From the NCBI RefSeq assembly GCF_932294415.1, contig NC_065535.1, forward strand, positions 25,198,782-25,262,781: DNA of 64,000 bases. Direction: 5' to 3'. The translations under genes and the position numbers were made by a program. Source of the stretch: Quercus robur (Eukaryota > Streptophyta > Magnoliopsida > Fagales > Fagaceae). This document shows positions 1 to 10,619 of this stretch, in pieces; positions within the stretch are counted from its first letter, which is position 1, and each line of letters opens with the position of its first letter. The notes below the pieces were generated by a model. That model saw only the letters and a list, made by a program, of their open reading frames with translations, ran no database searches and had not been told where the DNA came from.

Positions 1-993
1 CTTGCTGGGGTTCCTCCTGCCTCTCTCTCTTCTTGGGTCTTTCTTCACGTGCCAGCAGTGCATCTTCAGCATTCATGTACTTAGTGGCCCTGTAAAGCAC
101 ATCTGACATGATTTTCGGGTCATTCTTGTATAAGGAGAATAAAAATTTAAGCTTTCGTAATCCGTTCGTGAAGGCTGCTATGAGGATCTTGTCGTCGGCT
201 TCATAGATCGAGAGGGCTTCATAGATCGAGAGTGCTTCCTTATTAAAACGGGTTATGTAGGACCTCAGCGTCTCATCCTCCCACTACTTAATATTCATCA
301 GGCATGCAGTAGACTTCTTATACCCGTGTCCCTCGATGAGTGCGATGCGAATTAGGCGCTCAACTCTTTGAAGGAACTAATGGAGTTGGGCGTCAGCGTG
401 CTGAACCATATCCTTGTGGGCCCTCTCAGCGTGGTGGGGAAGGCCCTACACATGATCTCGTTCGGTATCCCCTGAAGGTGCATCAGGGTCTTGAAAGACT
501 CCAAGTGATCCAGTGAGTCCTTGTTTCCATCGTAGTTTTCCACTTACGGCATATGAAACTTTGGAGGAAGGGGAAAATAGTTGATGGACATGGTGAATGG
601 TGAATCTGTTCTGTGGACCAGATCGTCGAGATCATTAGAGACTCTTCCCTTTAGTGCGTTCATCATGCATTCCATCTGTTCTTTCATCATCTGCATCTCC
701 TCAACGATGTGGGGCTGGGCCGTATCAATAATGGATGGACGGCTTATGTCTTGTCTATTCGATCTACTCGGGGCGTTACTACCCTCTAATCCCTCCTGGT
801 TCCTCCGGTCAGCACTGGTACCTTCTTGATCTTCCTCTTGGATTCTCATCGCCGCGTTCTTCTGTCGCAGTTATTCCTCTAGGATTTGGTTTTGTCTAGA
901 GAGGCATTCCACTGCTGCTGTGAGGGTTTGGACCTGTCTTTCTAGAGTAGTAGGTCGTGGTTCGTCTCCCTGAACGTTGTTGGAGGTTGCCAT
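1..993 (-). pseudogene. Ty3/gypsy Gag remnant, 5' part
   Basis: This is the N-terminal part of a retrotransposon capsid (Gag) gene, read on the minus strand from an ATG at 993-991 and running off the left edge. It begins with a coiled, Gln-rich leader (MATSNNVQGDEPRP...) and reaches a capsid-like stretch near 540-350 with the pattern ESFKTLMHLQGIP...AFPTTLRGPTRIWF, typical of plant gypsy Gag. In-frame stops lie at 871-873 (TAA), 544-546 (TAA) and 352-354 (TAA), and further stops follow towards the left edge, so it cannot make Gag. A primer-binding-site-like motif and an LTR lie immediately upstream (to the right). The same motif class starts the large element at 16.5 kb, so the two are probably related lineages. 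The rest of the element lies outside the window. Confidence 0.8.
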
Positions 994-1060
994 TGAGCGA
1001 GTAAGTACCATGTAACTCTTTGTCCGGGAAGCGTTTGTATGGCTTACAAGTCATTGTCTT

Positions 1061-1079
1061 TCCCACAGACAGCGCCAAC
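1061..1079 (-). other. Primer binding site of the left gypsy element
   Basis: On the minus strand, TTGGCGCTGTCTGTGGGAA directly follows the LTR end (CATCATCA) and precedes gag. The large element at 16481-16499 has almost the same motif in the same position. The position and the leading TGG are those of a tRNA primer site; the tRNA species was not identified. Confidence 0.7.
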
Positions 1080-1990
1080 TGATGATGCTGAAAAATCACC
1101 AGTGAGTCACACAGTCCTCGCACACTCGAAGCAAGATCTGCACAACAAAAAGAGAAGACCTAACAGAGAGCACCGGTGTGGTGCCGGCCAAATACCCTCC
1201 GAAGGCCAAGTTAGAACTATTCTCACAATTCTAGAATGCTGGAGAGGGGTAAATTATGCGTACTTGTTTTCTGAGGGTCTTTGGGTTTTTATAGTAGTGT
1301 AGAATCAAATTCCTATGCTTGCGCGACAAGTCTTTTCCATATAGGGAAAATCCTCATTAATGGGTGTATTAAGTTAGAACTATTCTCACAATTCTAGAAT
1401 GCTGGAGAAGGGTAAATTATGCGTACTTGTTTTCTGAGGGTCTTTGGGTTTTTATAGTAGTGTAGAATCAAATTCCTATGCTTGCGCGACAAGTCTTTTC
1501 CATATAGGGAAAATCCTCATTAATGGGTGTATTAAGTTAGAACTATTTTCACAATTCTAGAATGCTGGAGAGGGGTAAATTATGCGTACTTGTTTTCTGA
1601 GGGTCTTTGGGTTTTTATAGTAGTGTAGAATCAAATTCCTATGCTTGCGCGACAAGTCTTTTCCATATAGGGAAAATCCTCATTAATGGGTGTATTTTCC
1701 ATAATCCTCTTTGTATTAGAATTCTATTCATGTTGGGATTCTATGGGTTAGAGTTAATCGTGAGACGTAAGTCGTTTCCATTTAAGATTCCTTGGAGACC
1801 ACATAATCATCAATCAGCGCCACGTGGCCCATTGGTCCATCCACCCCGGTCCATTCATACCAGACCCGTCCACTTACCTTGATCGATTAAGCCCATCCAA
1901 ATGGACCCGTCATCCATAAACTCTAATCTGTCACCTCACTATTCTTCCTCTTTAGAGATGATAAAGAAGGTGAACTTCTGAATGGGGGTT
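1080..1990 (-). mobile_element. LTR (probable 5' LTR) of the left gypsy element
   Basis: The left border (TG on the plus strand at 1080-1081) is fixed by the adjoining primer site. The right border was not resolved and 1990 is approximate. The LTR contains three tandem copies of a 163-bp segment that includes a minus-strand TATA-like box, so the triplication covers the probable promoter of the element. The partner LTR lies outside the window. Confidence 0.6.
1208..1696 (-). repeat. 163-bp tandem repeat, three copies, each with a TATA-like box
   Basis: Copies start at 1208, 1371 and 1534 with an exact period of 163 bp and nearly identical sequence. Each contains TATAAAAA on the minus strand (1286-1293, 1449-1456, 1612-1619), in the orientation of the gag gene. 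The near identity means the amplification is recent compared with the decayed gag beside it. Confidence 0.95.
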
Positions 1991-2009
1991 GGGATCAATC
2001 GTGGAACTA

Positions 2010-3300
2010 TTAGTGTTTTATTGGTGCAATAGGCAAGGAGATAAGCTAGTAAAGATGAGAGATATCACTCTGCAACCAACATTTGGTTCCGATTGTGGTG
2101 GTTTTATGTACTGTTCATATGAACACCTTGACTTGCAAAACAAACAAATTATGTATGTTAGGACATATGTGGGAATTGTTAGAGATGTGTGATGTAAATT
2201 GGCTAATCTTTTGACAAAACGCATTTTACTTGTAATTGGGTAGATTTAGGATAGGTTTAGTACTTTAAGAAACAAGTGTTCAAGTTTAGTATTGAAGTCA
2301 TGCAAGTCTGACCAAGAAACAAGTAAAGAAGTGTTGTTTATTAAAGCTCAAAAGATGTCTCGACAGAATCTTTTCTATTGAGGTTTAATGTTGAAACTCG
2401 ACAGAAGCTCGACAGAAGCTGTATCTGTCGAGAATTATGAAATTAGAATTTTTAGATCTGATTTCACGCATATCCTTGAGAAAGGGTTTGAATGAAATCA
2501 TAAGAATATGTATGATGTGTAATTTATTTGCTTGGGATTGTAGTTCAATTGGTCAGAGCACCACCCTGTCAAGGCAGAAGCTGCGAGTTCAAGCTCCGTC
2601 AGTCCCGACGGATCCAAATACAATTAAAAAAAATACATCAATTCATCTCTTCATTTTCTTTGAAAGGGAGAACAAATAGTAGAATTTCATTCCCCTTGGG
2701 AATGCTCTCTTATTTTATTTGTTGTTACATGCATATTGTGACTGGAGACAGAAATTGTTCTAGTTCATCATATTCTCTGTAGAAACTACTGCGTCTTTAT
2801 GCTAAAGGTTTTGTAACCAAGGAACTTCCTGATCTTCATTGTTGGATGAACTGAAGAACTTTGTAGCCAACATCTTCCTCAAGTTGGATTGTTAGTCACA
2901 TACTAGGATTCGTACATCATTGGTTAGTCACGTACTGGAAGTCATGCATTGAATGGAGAGATTGCCACTACGTTACAAGTCCAATTGGGTATTGGGTAAG
3001 GGTTCAACTGTAGGTTGGTATTAGATACTGTGATTCATTTTACTTGTAACCACTTGTTTTGATAATAGTGGATTCTCAGGAGTGGTGACCTTAAATTCAC
3101 CTGGTGGAGTTTTGCCTTGGTGGTTTTCCCCATTTGTAAACAAATCACTTGTGTCAAATTTATTTTCCGTTGCATTTAACTTATTTGGTGATTTGTTTAT
3201 GCTATCACGCTATTGCATGTTAAATTGACTTAATTAATTCACTTGGGTAATTAATTAATTTGCCAAAAGGTGTCAATACATTTTTGGCCTATCAATGTAT
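2010..3300 (+). mobile_element. Probable Ty1/copia 3' end and LTR remnant
   Basis: At 2195-2230 one frame reads KLANLLTKRILL, resembling the LADxLTK-type C-terminus of copia RNase H. Downstream is LTR-like DNA with repeated CTCGACAGAAG motifs (about 2360-2430) and a long stretch ending near TTGGCCTATCA (about 3290). I could not define TG...CA ends or a target duplication. A plastid tRNA segment (2534-2607) interrupts it. The copia assignment rests on the short pol-like tail and general appearance. Confidence 0.4.
2534..2607 (+). tRNA. trnD-GUC: Plastid-derived trnD-GUC copy (NUPT), decayed
   Basis: The segment has the length and arms of a tRNA: acceptor GGGATTG paired with CAGTCCC, a D-arm around AGTTCAATTGGTCAGAGC, anticodon loop CTGTCAA (anticodon GTC, Asp) and a T-arm with TTCAAGC. 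Compared with the plastid trnD-GUC I remember, I count five changes, all G to A or C to T. These leave two mismatches in the anticodon stem and one in the T-stem, so it is probably non-functional. Plastid-like spacer appears to continue to about 2720. It is a nuclear insertion of plastid DNA decaying in the manner of methylated cytosines. Confidence 0.85.
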
Positions 3301-3689
3301 ATAATTATTTTTAACTTAATTTGTTTTGTCTACCTTTAAAAAAATTGAACACCTTATCTTGAGAATCTCTAAAATTTGGGTTTGACAAAAATAATATTGG
3401 CTAAACATAATCTATTAACTCTAAAAAAATACAAACAATTAAAAAAAATGAAAATAAAAATTATCCACAAAATAACAGCAAAAATAAGTCAAACAACAAC
3501 AAATGAACAATATATTCAACAAAAAGCTCATTCAAAAATGATGAATAAAAACCTCTAATCATTTAGATTCTTAACTTGTTCAACCAATTCTTGAGTTCTT
3601 CTCTGTTGTTCTAGTAGCTCTACTTTCCTCAGCTTTGCAGTCACAGTAACTCTGCTCTCTTTGACAGCTTGGCCCATGGTTGCAACATG

Positions 3690-3741
<52 letters not shown>

Positions 3742-3852
3742 TTAACATTCTCAGTTTTCACTTTATTAATTATTATACCAATTTATTAATATAAAATAGA
3801 CTATTCGATTATTTTAATTGTTGATAGTATTATTTGGTATATTTTAATTGGT
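3301..3852. other. AT-rich intergenic stretch
   Basis: No supportable gene. A short minus-strand open frame at 3555-3761 is largely created by the CT microsatellite inside it. Confidence 0.6.
3695..3738. repeat. (TC)22 microsatellite
   Basis: An uninterrupted TC run of about 44 bp. Confidence 0.95.
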
Positions 3853-3855
3853 ATA

Positions 3856-5293
3856 AGAGCATCACCAATAGCTTATCTATATCTATTTTTTGGAGAAAAA
3901 CCCCACTGTTCACACTCCAACAGATTCTCTAAATGCAAAATTTTTCCAAATATTTTTTAAAGTTGCAACAATGCTTCTCTAGATATAGAAAATACTGTAG
4001 CAACTCTAAACAATATTCTCCCTTCAAATAATACCCGGTTGAATAAAAAAATAATTCTTTCTCTCTCATTCCTTTTCTCTTTCGTTCTTCACTCTCTTGT
4101 GCTTCTCTATCTCAACGGTTACAAACTAAAACATACCACAATTAAAACAAAAACACAAAACCCAATCGAAAGATTTGAACACAAAAACAATCTTTCTTAT
4201 AAGCCTAATGAAATCTAAACAATAAAATAAAACTAATCAAACCAAAACAAACAAAAAAATGTAGAACGCCAATCTCCACTTCTCTGCCAGTGATCTATGT
4301 GTGTATGAGAGAGAATTTGTTTGTGTGAGATAGAGGAAGAGAAATTTGTGTGTGTGTGTAAGAGAAAGAGAAAGAAAGGGAGAGGGAGAAGTGGAGATAT
4401 GTTCTGGAGTCTAGAGCTCAAGAACTAAAAAACAAAAAGTCAAAAAAAGAGTGAAGATAAATATAGGGGAAGGTGTACGGGTGTGGAGGAGAAAAAATGT
4501 ATGGATGAAAAAAAAAACTAAAGAAAGAAATGAAAAATAATATAAGAAATAAGAAGTCAAAATTGAGTAACATTACTACGATATTTTCACAATAAATTTT
4601 AAGTGGCAGATTGTTATTAGTTGATATTGGTGAGTAAAAAAATAATTTAAATGGTGGATTCAAAATAAAACTACTAACAACTTACCATATAAGATTTTGT
4701 TATGAAAGTATTGCGAAAAAATGTTAAAGACGCAATATTTCTCATTAAAAATAAAATATAATTGTAAATGTTGTTTGGAATTTGAAAAATATAGATGAAT
4801 TAAGAAGTATTAAAAAAAGAATAAAGAAATAATATTTTAATGGAATAGAGAGTAGTTATTGGTAAATAAAAAAGTGATGTTAATGGTAGACTTAGATGAA
4901 AACCAATAAAAAGTTGGCCACATCAGCAGTTTATAAAAATGTTGTAAAATAATTTGTGACTGTAGTATTACTCATAAAAATAAAAATCCCTTAAGAAATA
5001 TTACCATTTGAGAAATTTGATTATTGAAAATTTTTAAGAAGTTTTTTTTATTTATTTGAATATAGTTGTTAAATTTTTTTTTAAAATATAGTTGTTAGGA
5101 ATAAACATAGGAAGAATAAATGATGATTAAAAAAGAATAAAGAATGAATAAAGAAATAATATTTAAATGAGATGGAGAAAATGATAGAGAATCTGTTGGA
5201 AAGTGTATTTGAAAAAATAGGTAGATAAAAACTAAATGTCACTGTTTATTGTCCAAATAGTACAAAAATTTAGATAAGCTGCTGGAGATGCTC
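3856..5293. mobile_element. Non-autonomous TIR element, GAGCATC family
   Basis: The ends are inverted: GAGCATCACCAATAGCTTATC on the left against GAGCATCTCCAGCAGCTTATC on the right (reverse complement). The flanking triplets are TAA (3853-3855) and TTA (5294-5296), close to the TWA targets of PIF/Harbinger elements but not identical. The inside has no transposase; it holds CT-rich and AG-rich blocks (4060-4430) that produce spurious open frames. Related ends occur at 38894, 39546 and 49756. Confidence 0.75.
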
Positions 5294-5296
5294 TTA

Positions 5297-6656
5297 ATAG
5301 ACTATTAAATTTGGTATAATTTAAATTTCTAAATGGTTATGGAAATTCCGGAGAGACCACCAGCTCCAAGGAATATTAATTTCCTTGGATCAAACTGGGC
5401 TTGAAACAAAAGTTTTTTATTTTATTTTTTATTTAAAAAATAAATAAATAAAAACACCGTCCTTGTCCTCCGAGAGCAGATTCATTTCTTTAGACCCCCA
5501 ATATAAATGGATATTAAATTGTGTAACCGGCTTATTTGGTCAATCAGTTGTGAAGTTCTTTGAAGTTAAAGATGAATGAGCGTTTGAAAAGACTCATGGG
5601 GAAAATTGCTTGGAATATTTTACCAACGAGGTAGGCTCTATTTGACAAAGATAATCTGTCCTGATTGCAAATCAATAAATGAATCTTGCTATATTATATG
5701 TACTATCGGAATGTCCAATAAATAGTATGGTCAAACTCTCCTTGGCCTATATCCTTCTAATCAATGAACCTGTCATCTCCAACAGAATGGTTTACCTAAC
5801 GTCCATTCAAAGCTCAATGTGACTTTTGACTAGAGGAATGGTATCTTTCTTTACGCAGCTGTTTGTTGTGACTTGTGATCTACTCTGAATGAATATGAAT
5901 AAGATTGTGAAAGGGAAAATGTCCTAAAGGCCCCATAAAATTGACACGAAATTATCTCTAGCCTTTTGGCTTTTTCATCTCCTCCATCAATGGGATTCAT
6001 AATTGATCACTCATCTACTTTTGGCAATCAGAAAGAATATGTCCAAAATGGAGAGAGTATAATAAAAATTGCATTACTAAGCACTCTTATATATACAAGA
6101 GCTTCGCTAAGAAAATATCACTAACAACCAAGAAAATATCATGGAAAACGTGTAGAGAAAAATACAATGAACAAAATACAAAGACTATTCTAAAATACAA
6201 TTTCTAATGGAATTCTCATCCCCTGGGTTTCCTCAGGTTCAATTTTGATATAGCTATTAGGTAAGGTGGTTTTAGCAGAAGTCTGTAGGGATAATTGCTC
6301 CAAGATTTTACATGATTTAACTGCTTTTTAATTGCTTGTTGATATAAAACAAAGCAAAAAACAATTGGATATGCTAATATGTAAAGCAATTTCATATATC
6401 ATGTTAAAGTTGTTGAGAGATTGATAGAGAGAAAAGGTAAAAATCATCTTGATGGCTACATCCTTGATAATAAGCTTTTGTTTTACCATTAATCCAATAT
6501 AGCGTTTATATACTAGATAATATTAAATTGAACTCTAAGCAAACCCTAAACATAGACTAACTCAAGGTTAATTTACTTGTTTTAAAAGCAATGGTGGCGT
6601 CACCTTATGGCCAAGGTGGTCCCAGGACCACCCTGACCTGGAAAAAAAAATTATAT
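5297..6656. other. Intergenic DNA without recognisable gene
   Basis: AT-rich with no supportable coding region. The last 110 bp (GGTCCCAGGACCACC region) and the DNA at 17179-17300 (GGGACCACCCCGAA) look like two halves of one older repeat split by the Tat element. Confidence 0.5.
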
Positions 6657-6661
6657 ATAAT
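6657..6661. repeat. Target site duplication ATAAT (left)
   Basis: Identical to 17179-17183 across the complete element. Confidence 0.9.
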
Positions 6662-7340
6662 TGTAGTTGCACGATTTTCCTAGTCCAAACCCTTTTGATC
6701 AAGCCCTGGCCCAAGGCGCAACACACAATAAATACTTGTAGAGGATGGGTCAAAGAACTTAGCCTCAGTGAACCTAGTCGGCCTAAGGTATGGAGAATGT
6801 TGTTGCAAGTATAAAAACACCAGAATGGATACTCCACAGAAAGTTATATTTCCTGAGTACTGAATACAGTTTTTTCTGTCCCCTTCTTTGAGGGACTCCC
6901 TTACATTATATAGCTCTCTCATTCTTATCTGAACCTTACACTTGTTGATTATCTAAGCCCCCACTTGAGCACCTGTCCTATCAGACACCTTTATCACTCC
7001 TTTGTGAGTTGCAGTGGCCAAGGAAGTACTGTTCAGGGGTCTTTTCCTCATTAATGCGGCCAAGAGAGTGGTTGTGGCACATTTAATGTGGTGGTAGCAG
7101 CTTTCCATGAGATATTTTGGGTTTTATTCTTTTTTATATACTCAGAGGATGAGCTGCAGTGGTTGGGGCGAGCTTTTTGATCTGGATTTCGTGGTGTCCG
7201 AGGAGGTGTTACTCCTCGGACAGGTTTATTTTACCGCAGTTGGGCTTGAATAATGTTTTGGCTATGACTTTTCCTCGGACACGATGCTTCTCGGATGGGC
7301 CTGTATTTAACTAGCCCATTATTTTGGGCCGGGCCCCACA
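6662..7340 (-). mobile_element. 3' LTR (left copy), 679 bp
   Basis: It starts TGTAGTTGCACG and ends GGGCCCCACA on the plus strand and matches 16500-17178 over its full length with about 16 substitutions and no indels seen. Confidence 0.95.
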
Positions 7341-7354
7341 ATAGCCCCTCAAAA
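7341..7354 (-). other. Candidate polypurine tract
   Basis: On the minus strand TTTTGAGGGGCTAT abuts the 3' LTR, the position of the plus-strand primer. The purine core is only GAGGGG, so the call rests mainly on position. Confidence 0.5.
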
Positions 7355-7599
7355 CTCCGGTTTTTATCTCCTTCCGAGGAGAAAAACGGGGTTTTGATGT
7401 CAGTGAGAGGATGGAAGTAAGGAAGGCTTGGGGCGCGCGTGCGGGCAGTTACTTTTGGACGCGCTACAATTTACGAGGCGCGGCCATTTACTTCCGGAGG
7501 TTTCTTGTCCCCTTCATCCAACGGTGAAACATGGATCGAACGGCCATCATTACTTCTCGACTTTTTAGGCGAGGTCGATCTTTTCTCTCTCTTCCTGGC

Positions 7600-7606
7600 T
7601 ATATAA
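7600..7606 (+). promoter_or_regulatory. TATA box of the antisense gene
   Basis: GGCTATATAAGACG is an excellent TATA context on the plus strand, about 25-35 bp before a T-rich leader and upstream of a plausible first exon. It lies outside the LTR, so the antisense gene appears to have its own promoter. Transcription start inferred near 7630. Confidence 0.6.
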
Positions 7607-7629
7607 GACGTCAGACAGGCTCCCTTTTT

Positions 7630-10294
7630 TTTTTTTTTTTTTTTTATCCGCACATCAGAACAGAGACCTCCAGAGAACTCCAGCGCCCAGAAATCCTTGA
7701 GCACATCCTTCCTTCAGATCTTCATAGTCATTTCTGCGAGGCACCCTCCATAGAAGAGCTTTTCGATTTCCTCATTGGTCATTTGAGAAGATACCTGTAA
7801 GTTCCGTTCGCTTTGTCGCTTTGACTTCCTCCTCGGACTTTGTTTTTCCCTTGGTCTTTATTTTCATTCTTCCAGTACAGTTCAGATGGGTAGATTCGAA
7901 AAATTAGTAAATACTCCGGCCGCTATGGAGGCCTTTAGGACAAAATACCACATTCCCCCGGGTGTGGGGCTGCAGTACTGTCCTCTTGAAGGAGTATTGA
8001 CAGATAGAGGCGAGGGAGAAGTTGTTATCCCCATGATTGCTTTCATAGAGGGAGGGATGACACTTCCCATGCGTAGGATCACAAGGGAGTACCTGTTCAA
8101 CCATAGGTTGACGCCGCATCAGTGTGCCCCAAATATGTTCAAGATACTAGGCTGTGTAGATGTCTTAGACGAGCGGATGAATCTAGGCCTTACTTGGCAC
8201 GACGTGACTTATCTGTATGAGTGTCACCGCCTTGAGAGTGGAGGGTATTATCTTAAATCCCGATCCGAGGTTGTTAGATTGATCTCTTATCTTCTAGTAT
8301 CCAATAAGACCGTGAAGAATGATTTTCTTATTGTTTCGGGGGAGTGGTTCGATGGTATTCATTGTCCGACCAGGGCAGGAATCCCAGGTGCGGCGTCTTT
8401 AGGGCCAATCCTTTTGGGGAAAGGGTTTAGCATTGGGGGGTTATTTTTCTTGCTTTCCTTACACTTGGAGAATTTCATGTACTAACCCCACTTTTCTTGG
8501 ATGTTTGCAGATAAAGTTCACGTCGCTCCCCGGCTAAACTTCGTGAATGTGCCGGCGCTGAACTACCTTCTGAGGTCGGAGATTTACGTTGCTGAGGACG
8601 GACAGCTACGTGCGGCTCATCTGGTTCTGGGCTATCAACCTCTAAGCTGCTCTTTCCAAGCTATTGGTCATGCCATAAGGGCTAGCAGTCCGAGGTTGGC
8701 TAGGATTGACGTATCCAAGACCGGGTTCCTAGCTCAACGTGATCTTCCACCAGTTGTACTACCCGACGTTCAGCATCCCCGTATAGCAGAGCAACTACCT
8801 CCGCCAGAAGAGCCTGGTGTTGCTGTTCCAGTTGAGGGGCAAACCGAATTATCTCGTCTTTCTCTTGAGGAAGAAATAGACGAGTTTTATTTCGAGGAGG
8901 AAGTTCAGCAAGACCCCGTGGTTGAGCTTTCTGATCCTGAAGAAGAGCAGGACCGCAACTCCGTGGCTGGTGGTCCAATTATTATAACCTGCTCGGAAGA
9001 CTCCTCGGACGGAGAAGGAGGTGATATGGGAAAGTCTCTAAGAGAGTTGATGTCCAGCCGAGGCAAGGGTCAGTCCTCGAAGGCGCCTGCCAAAGCGCAA
9101 ACCTAGGACCCAACTCCAATCGCCCCTCAGGTCCCTACTGATCCTGGCCTCAAGGCTATCCCCGACCTGAAAAAGAAGAGGCAGGTTGACATCCCTGAGG
9201 AGGGTGAGCTGGTTACCCGACCTACTAAGCAGCAAAAGGCTACCAAGGGACAAAGGAGTAAGAGGGCAAACTCCTCTGAGAGTAGGGACGAGGAGAACCG
9301 TGCTGAGGTACGCGCTACCCCGCGTACGTGGAGCCCTAAGTTGGAGTTGGATGGGGTTGCTATCCCCTACAACTCGTCGATCCGAGAGTACAACCGGGGC
9401 CGAGCAGGGTACGTGGTTGATGCTTTAGAGCAACCCCTACTGCTTCCTCGGGATATGGAGGCCTATAGGCAGTTCTCTCAGCCTGAGATTTTCCTATCCC
9501 TTAAAAGGGATCTTGCGATAGTAAGTAATCCTTTTACTGTTTTATTAATTTATTTAACCCTGTTAAATTCTGAACCGATTTTGTTTCGTTTGCAGATTAC
9601 TCAGCAGGTATTTGTGGCTGAGGAATTTTGTCGTAATAATCGAAACCGGGCTGAGGCTGAGGCTCAGTCTCGGACGGAGATGGAGAAAGCCTTGGGGTCT
9701 CTCAAGCACGATCACCTTGAACTTACTGAGAAGTTCAAGGAGTCGGAGAAACGGCGCAAAAATGCTGAGGCTGGTCTGAAGAGTGCCGAGACCCAGGCGG
9801 AGGACCAGCGCAAAGAGCTATATTCGACCCAGATCAACCTCGCCACCGAGAAGCAGGCAGTGCTGGATCTCAAGACTGCTCTGCAAAAAGTCGAGGGTGA
9901 GCTGCGGCGGGTTAAAGAGGAGGCTCAGCTGATCCGAGAGGCTACGGAGGCTGAAAAGAATGCTGCTCGCCAGCTTGGGGTCCAAGAAACGGAGGCCAGG
10001 CTGTCCGAGGAGATCCCTGAGGTGTGCAGGGATTACTGTAGCATCTCATGGGCTCAGGCCCTTGATGCTGCAGGAGTTCCTGCAGACTCGGTGTTAAGAC
10101 TGCCTGAGAACGTCTTCTACCCTCAGGAGATCCGAGAGAATCCTGACGGCGTCCAAGCAGCGTCTGAGCAGGATTTGACGGTGCCAGATGCCGTCCCCAT
10201 GCCTGACAACTTGAAGGATCTGGCTGCGGACCCTACCATCGAGGCTCTTTCTCCTCAGCCAGAGCAGAAAGAAGACCCTCCTGCCAAGGCTTAG
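7630..10294 (+). pseudogene. Antisense gene of the Tat element (gypsy-type plant transposon domain plus coiled coil)
   Basis: A spliced gene opposite to gag-pol. A non-coding first exon ends at 7795 (donor GTAAGT); the acceptor is at 7875 or 7880. Coding exons are 7886-8387, 8511-9520 and 9596-10294, all in phase: 736 codons before the final TAG. Intron 8388-8510 has a TACTAAC-like branch point near 8480; intron 9521-9595 has donor GTAAGT and acceptor TTTGCAG. The N-terminal 200 residues (YCPLEGVLTD, EGGMTLPMRRITREYLF, HQCAPNMFKILG) resemble, from memory, the Pfam 'putative gypsy type transposon' domain (PF04195), though no search was run. An acidic, Lys-rich linker follows, then a coiled coil encoded at about 9650-10000 and an acidic tail. 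One in-frame TAG at 9104-9106 breaks the frame, which is open on both sides. Function is unknown; in Retand-like elements such antisense ORFs are recurrent. Confidence 0.8.
7796..7880 (+). other. Predicted 5' UTR intron of the antisense gene
   Basis: Donor CCT|GTAAGT at 7796; pyrimidine tract followed by TTCCAG (7875) or TACAG (7880) just before the ATG at 7886. The upstream open frame at 7531-7800 ends at this donor, which argues for splicing rather than a separate small protein. Confidence 0.6.
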
Positions 10295-10299
10295 ATTTT

Positions 10300-10560
10300 A
10301 GGCTTTTTAACTTTTATATTTCCTTCCTATGTTGTTATTATATTTATTTTTTTTTTGAACGAGAGTCGTCCTGTTTTTGCACTCTTTTGTAAGGACCTCT
10401 CTTTTTGTAGTGATCTCGGAATATTAATATAGAATATTTCCTTCATTTTCATGGATTTTTGTTAGCACTATCCCTTTATTTAACGCTGATAACGATATAA
10501 ACGGTCAAGGTGAAGAGGATGTCTTGTAGCGAATTTGAATGAGGGTCGCAACGGTGCTGG
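10300..10560. other. 3' flank of the antisense gene
   Basis: AT-rich DNA after the TAG with TTTTTTGAACG and AATATTAATATAGAATA stretches, a plausible polyadenylation region for the plus-strand gene. No coding sequence seen. Confidence 0.4.
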
Positions 10561-10619
10561 ACTGCGCGCACGCCTTAAAACGATTTCCCTTAGGCAATAG
10601 TTTCCCAAATTGTCATGAC

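Noticed and set aside
2437..2782. Two plus-strand open frames over the plastid insertion
   Set aside because: They run through a tRNA copy and plastid-like spacer; no protein similarity.
3555..3761. Minus-strand frame with an Arg-Glu repeat
   Set aside because: The repeat is the TC microsatellite; the remaining 45 codons have no recognised similarity.
7531..7800. Separate 89-codon protein upstream of the antisense gene
   Set aside because: It starts upstream of the TATA box, crosses a poly-T run and ends at a strong splice donor, so it is leader and promoter DNA.
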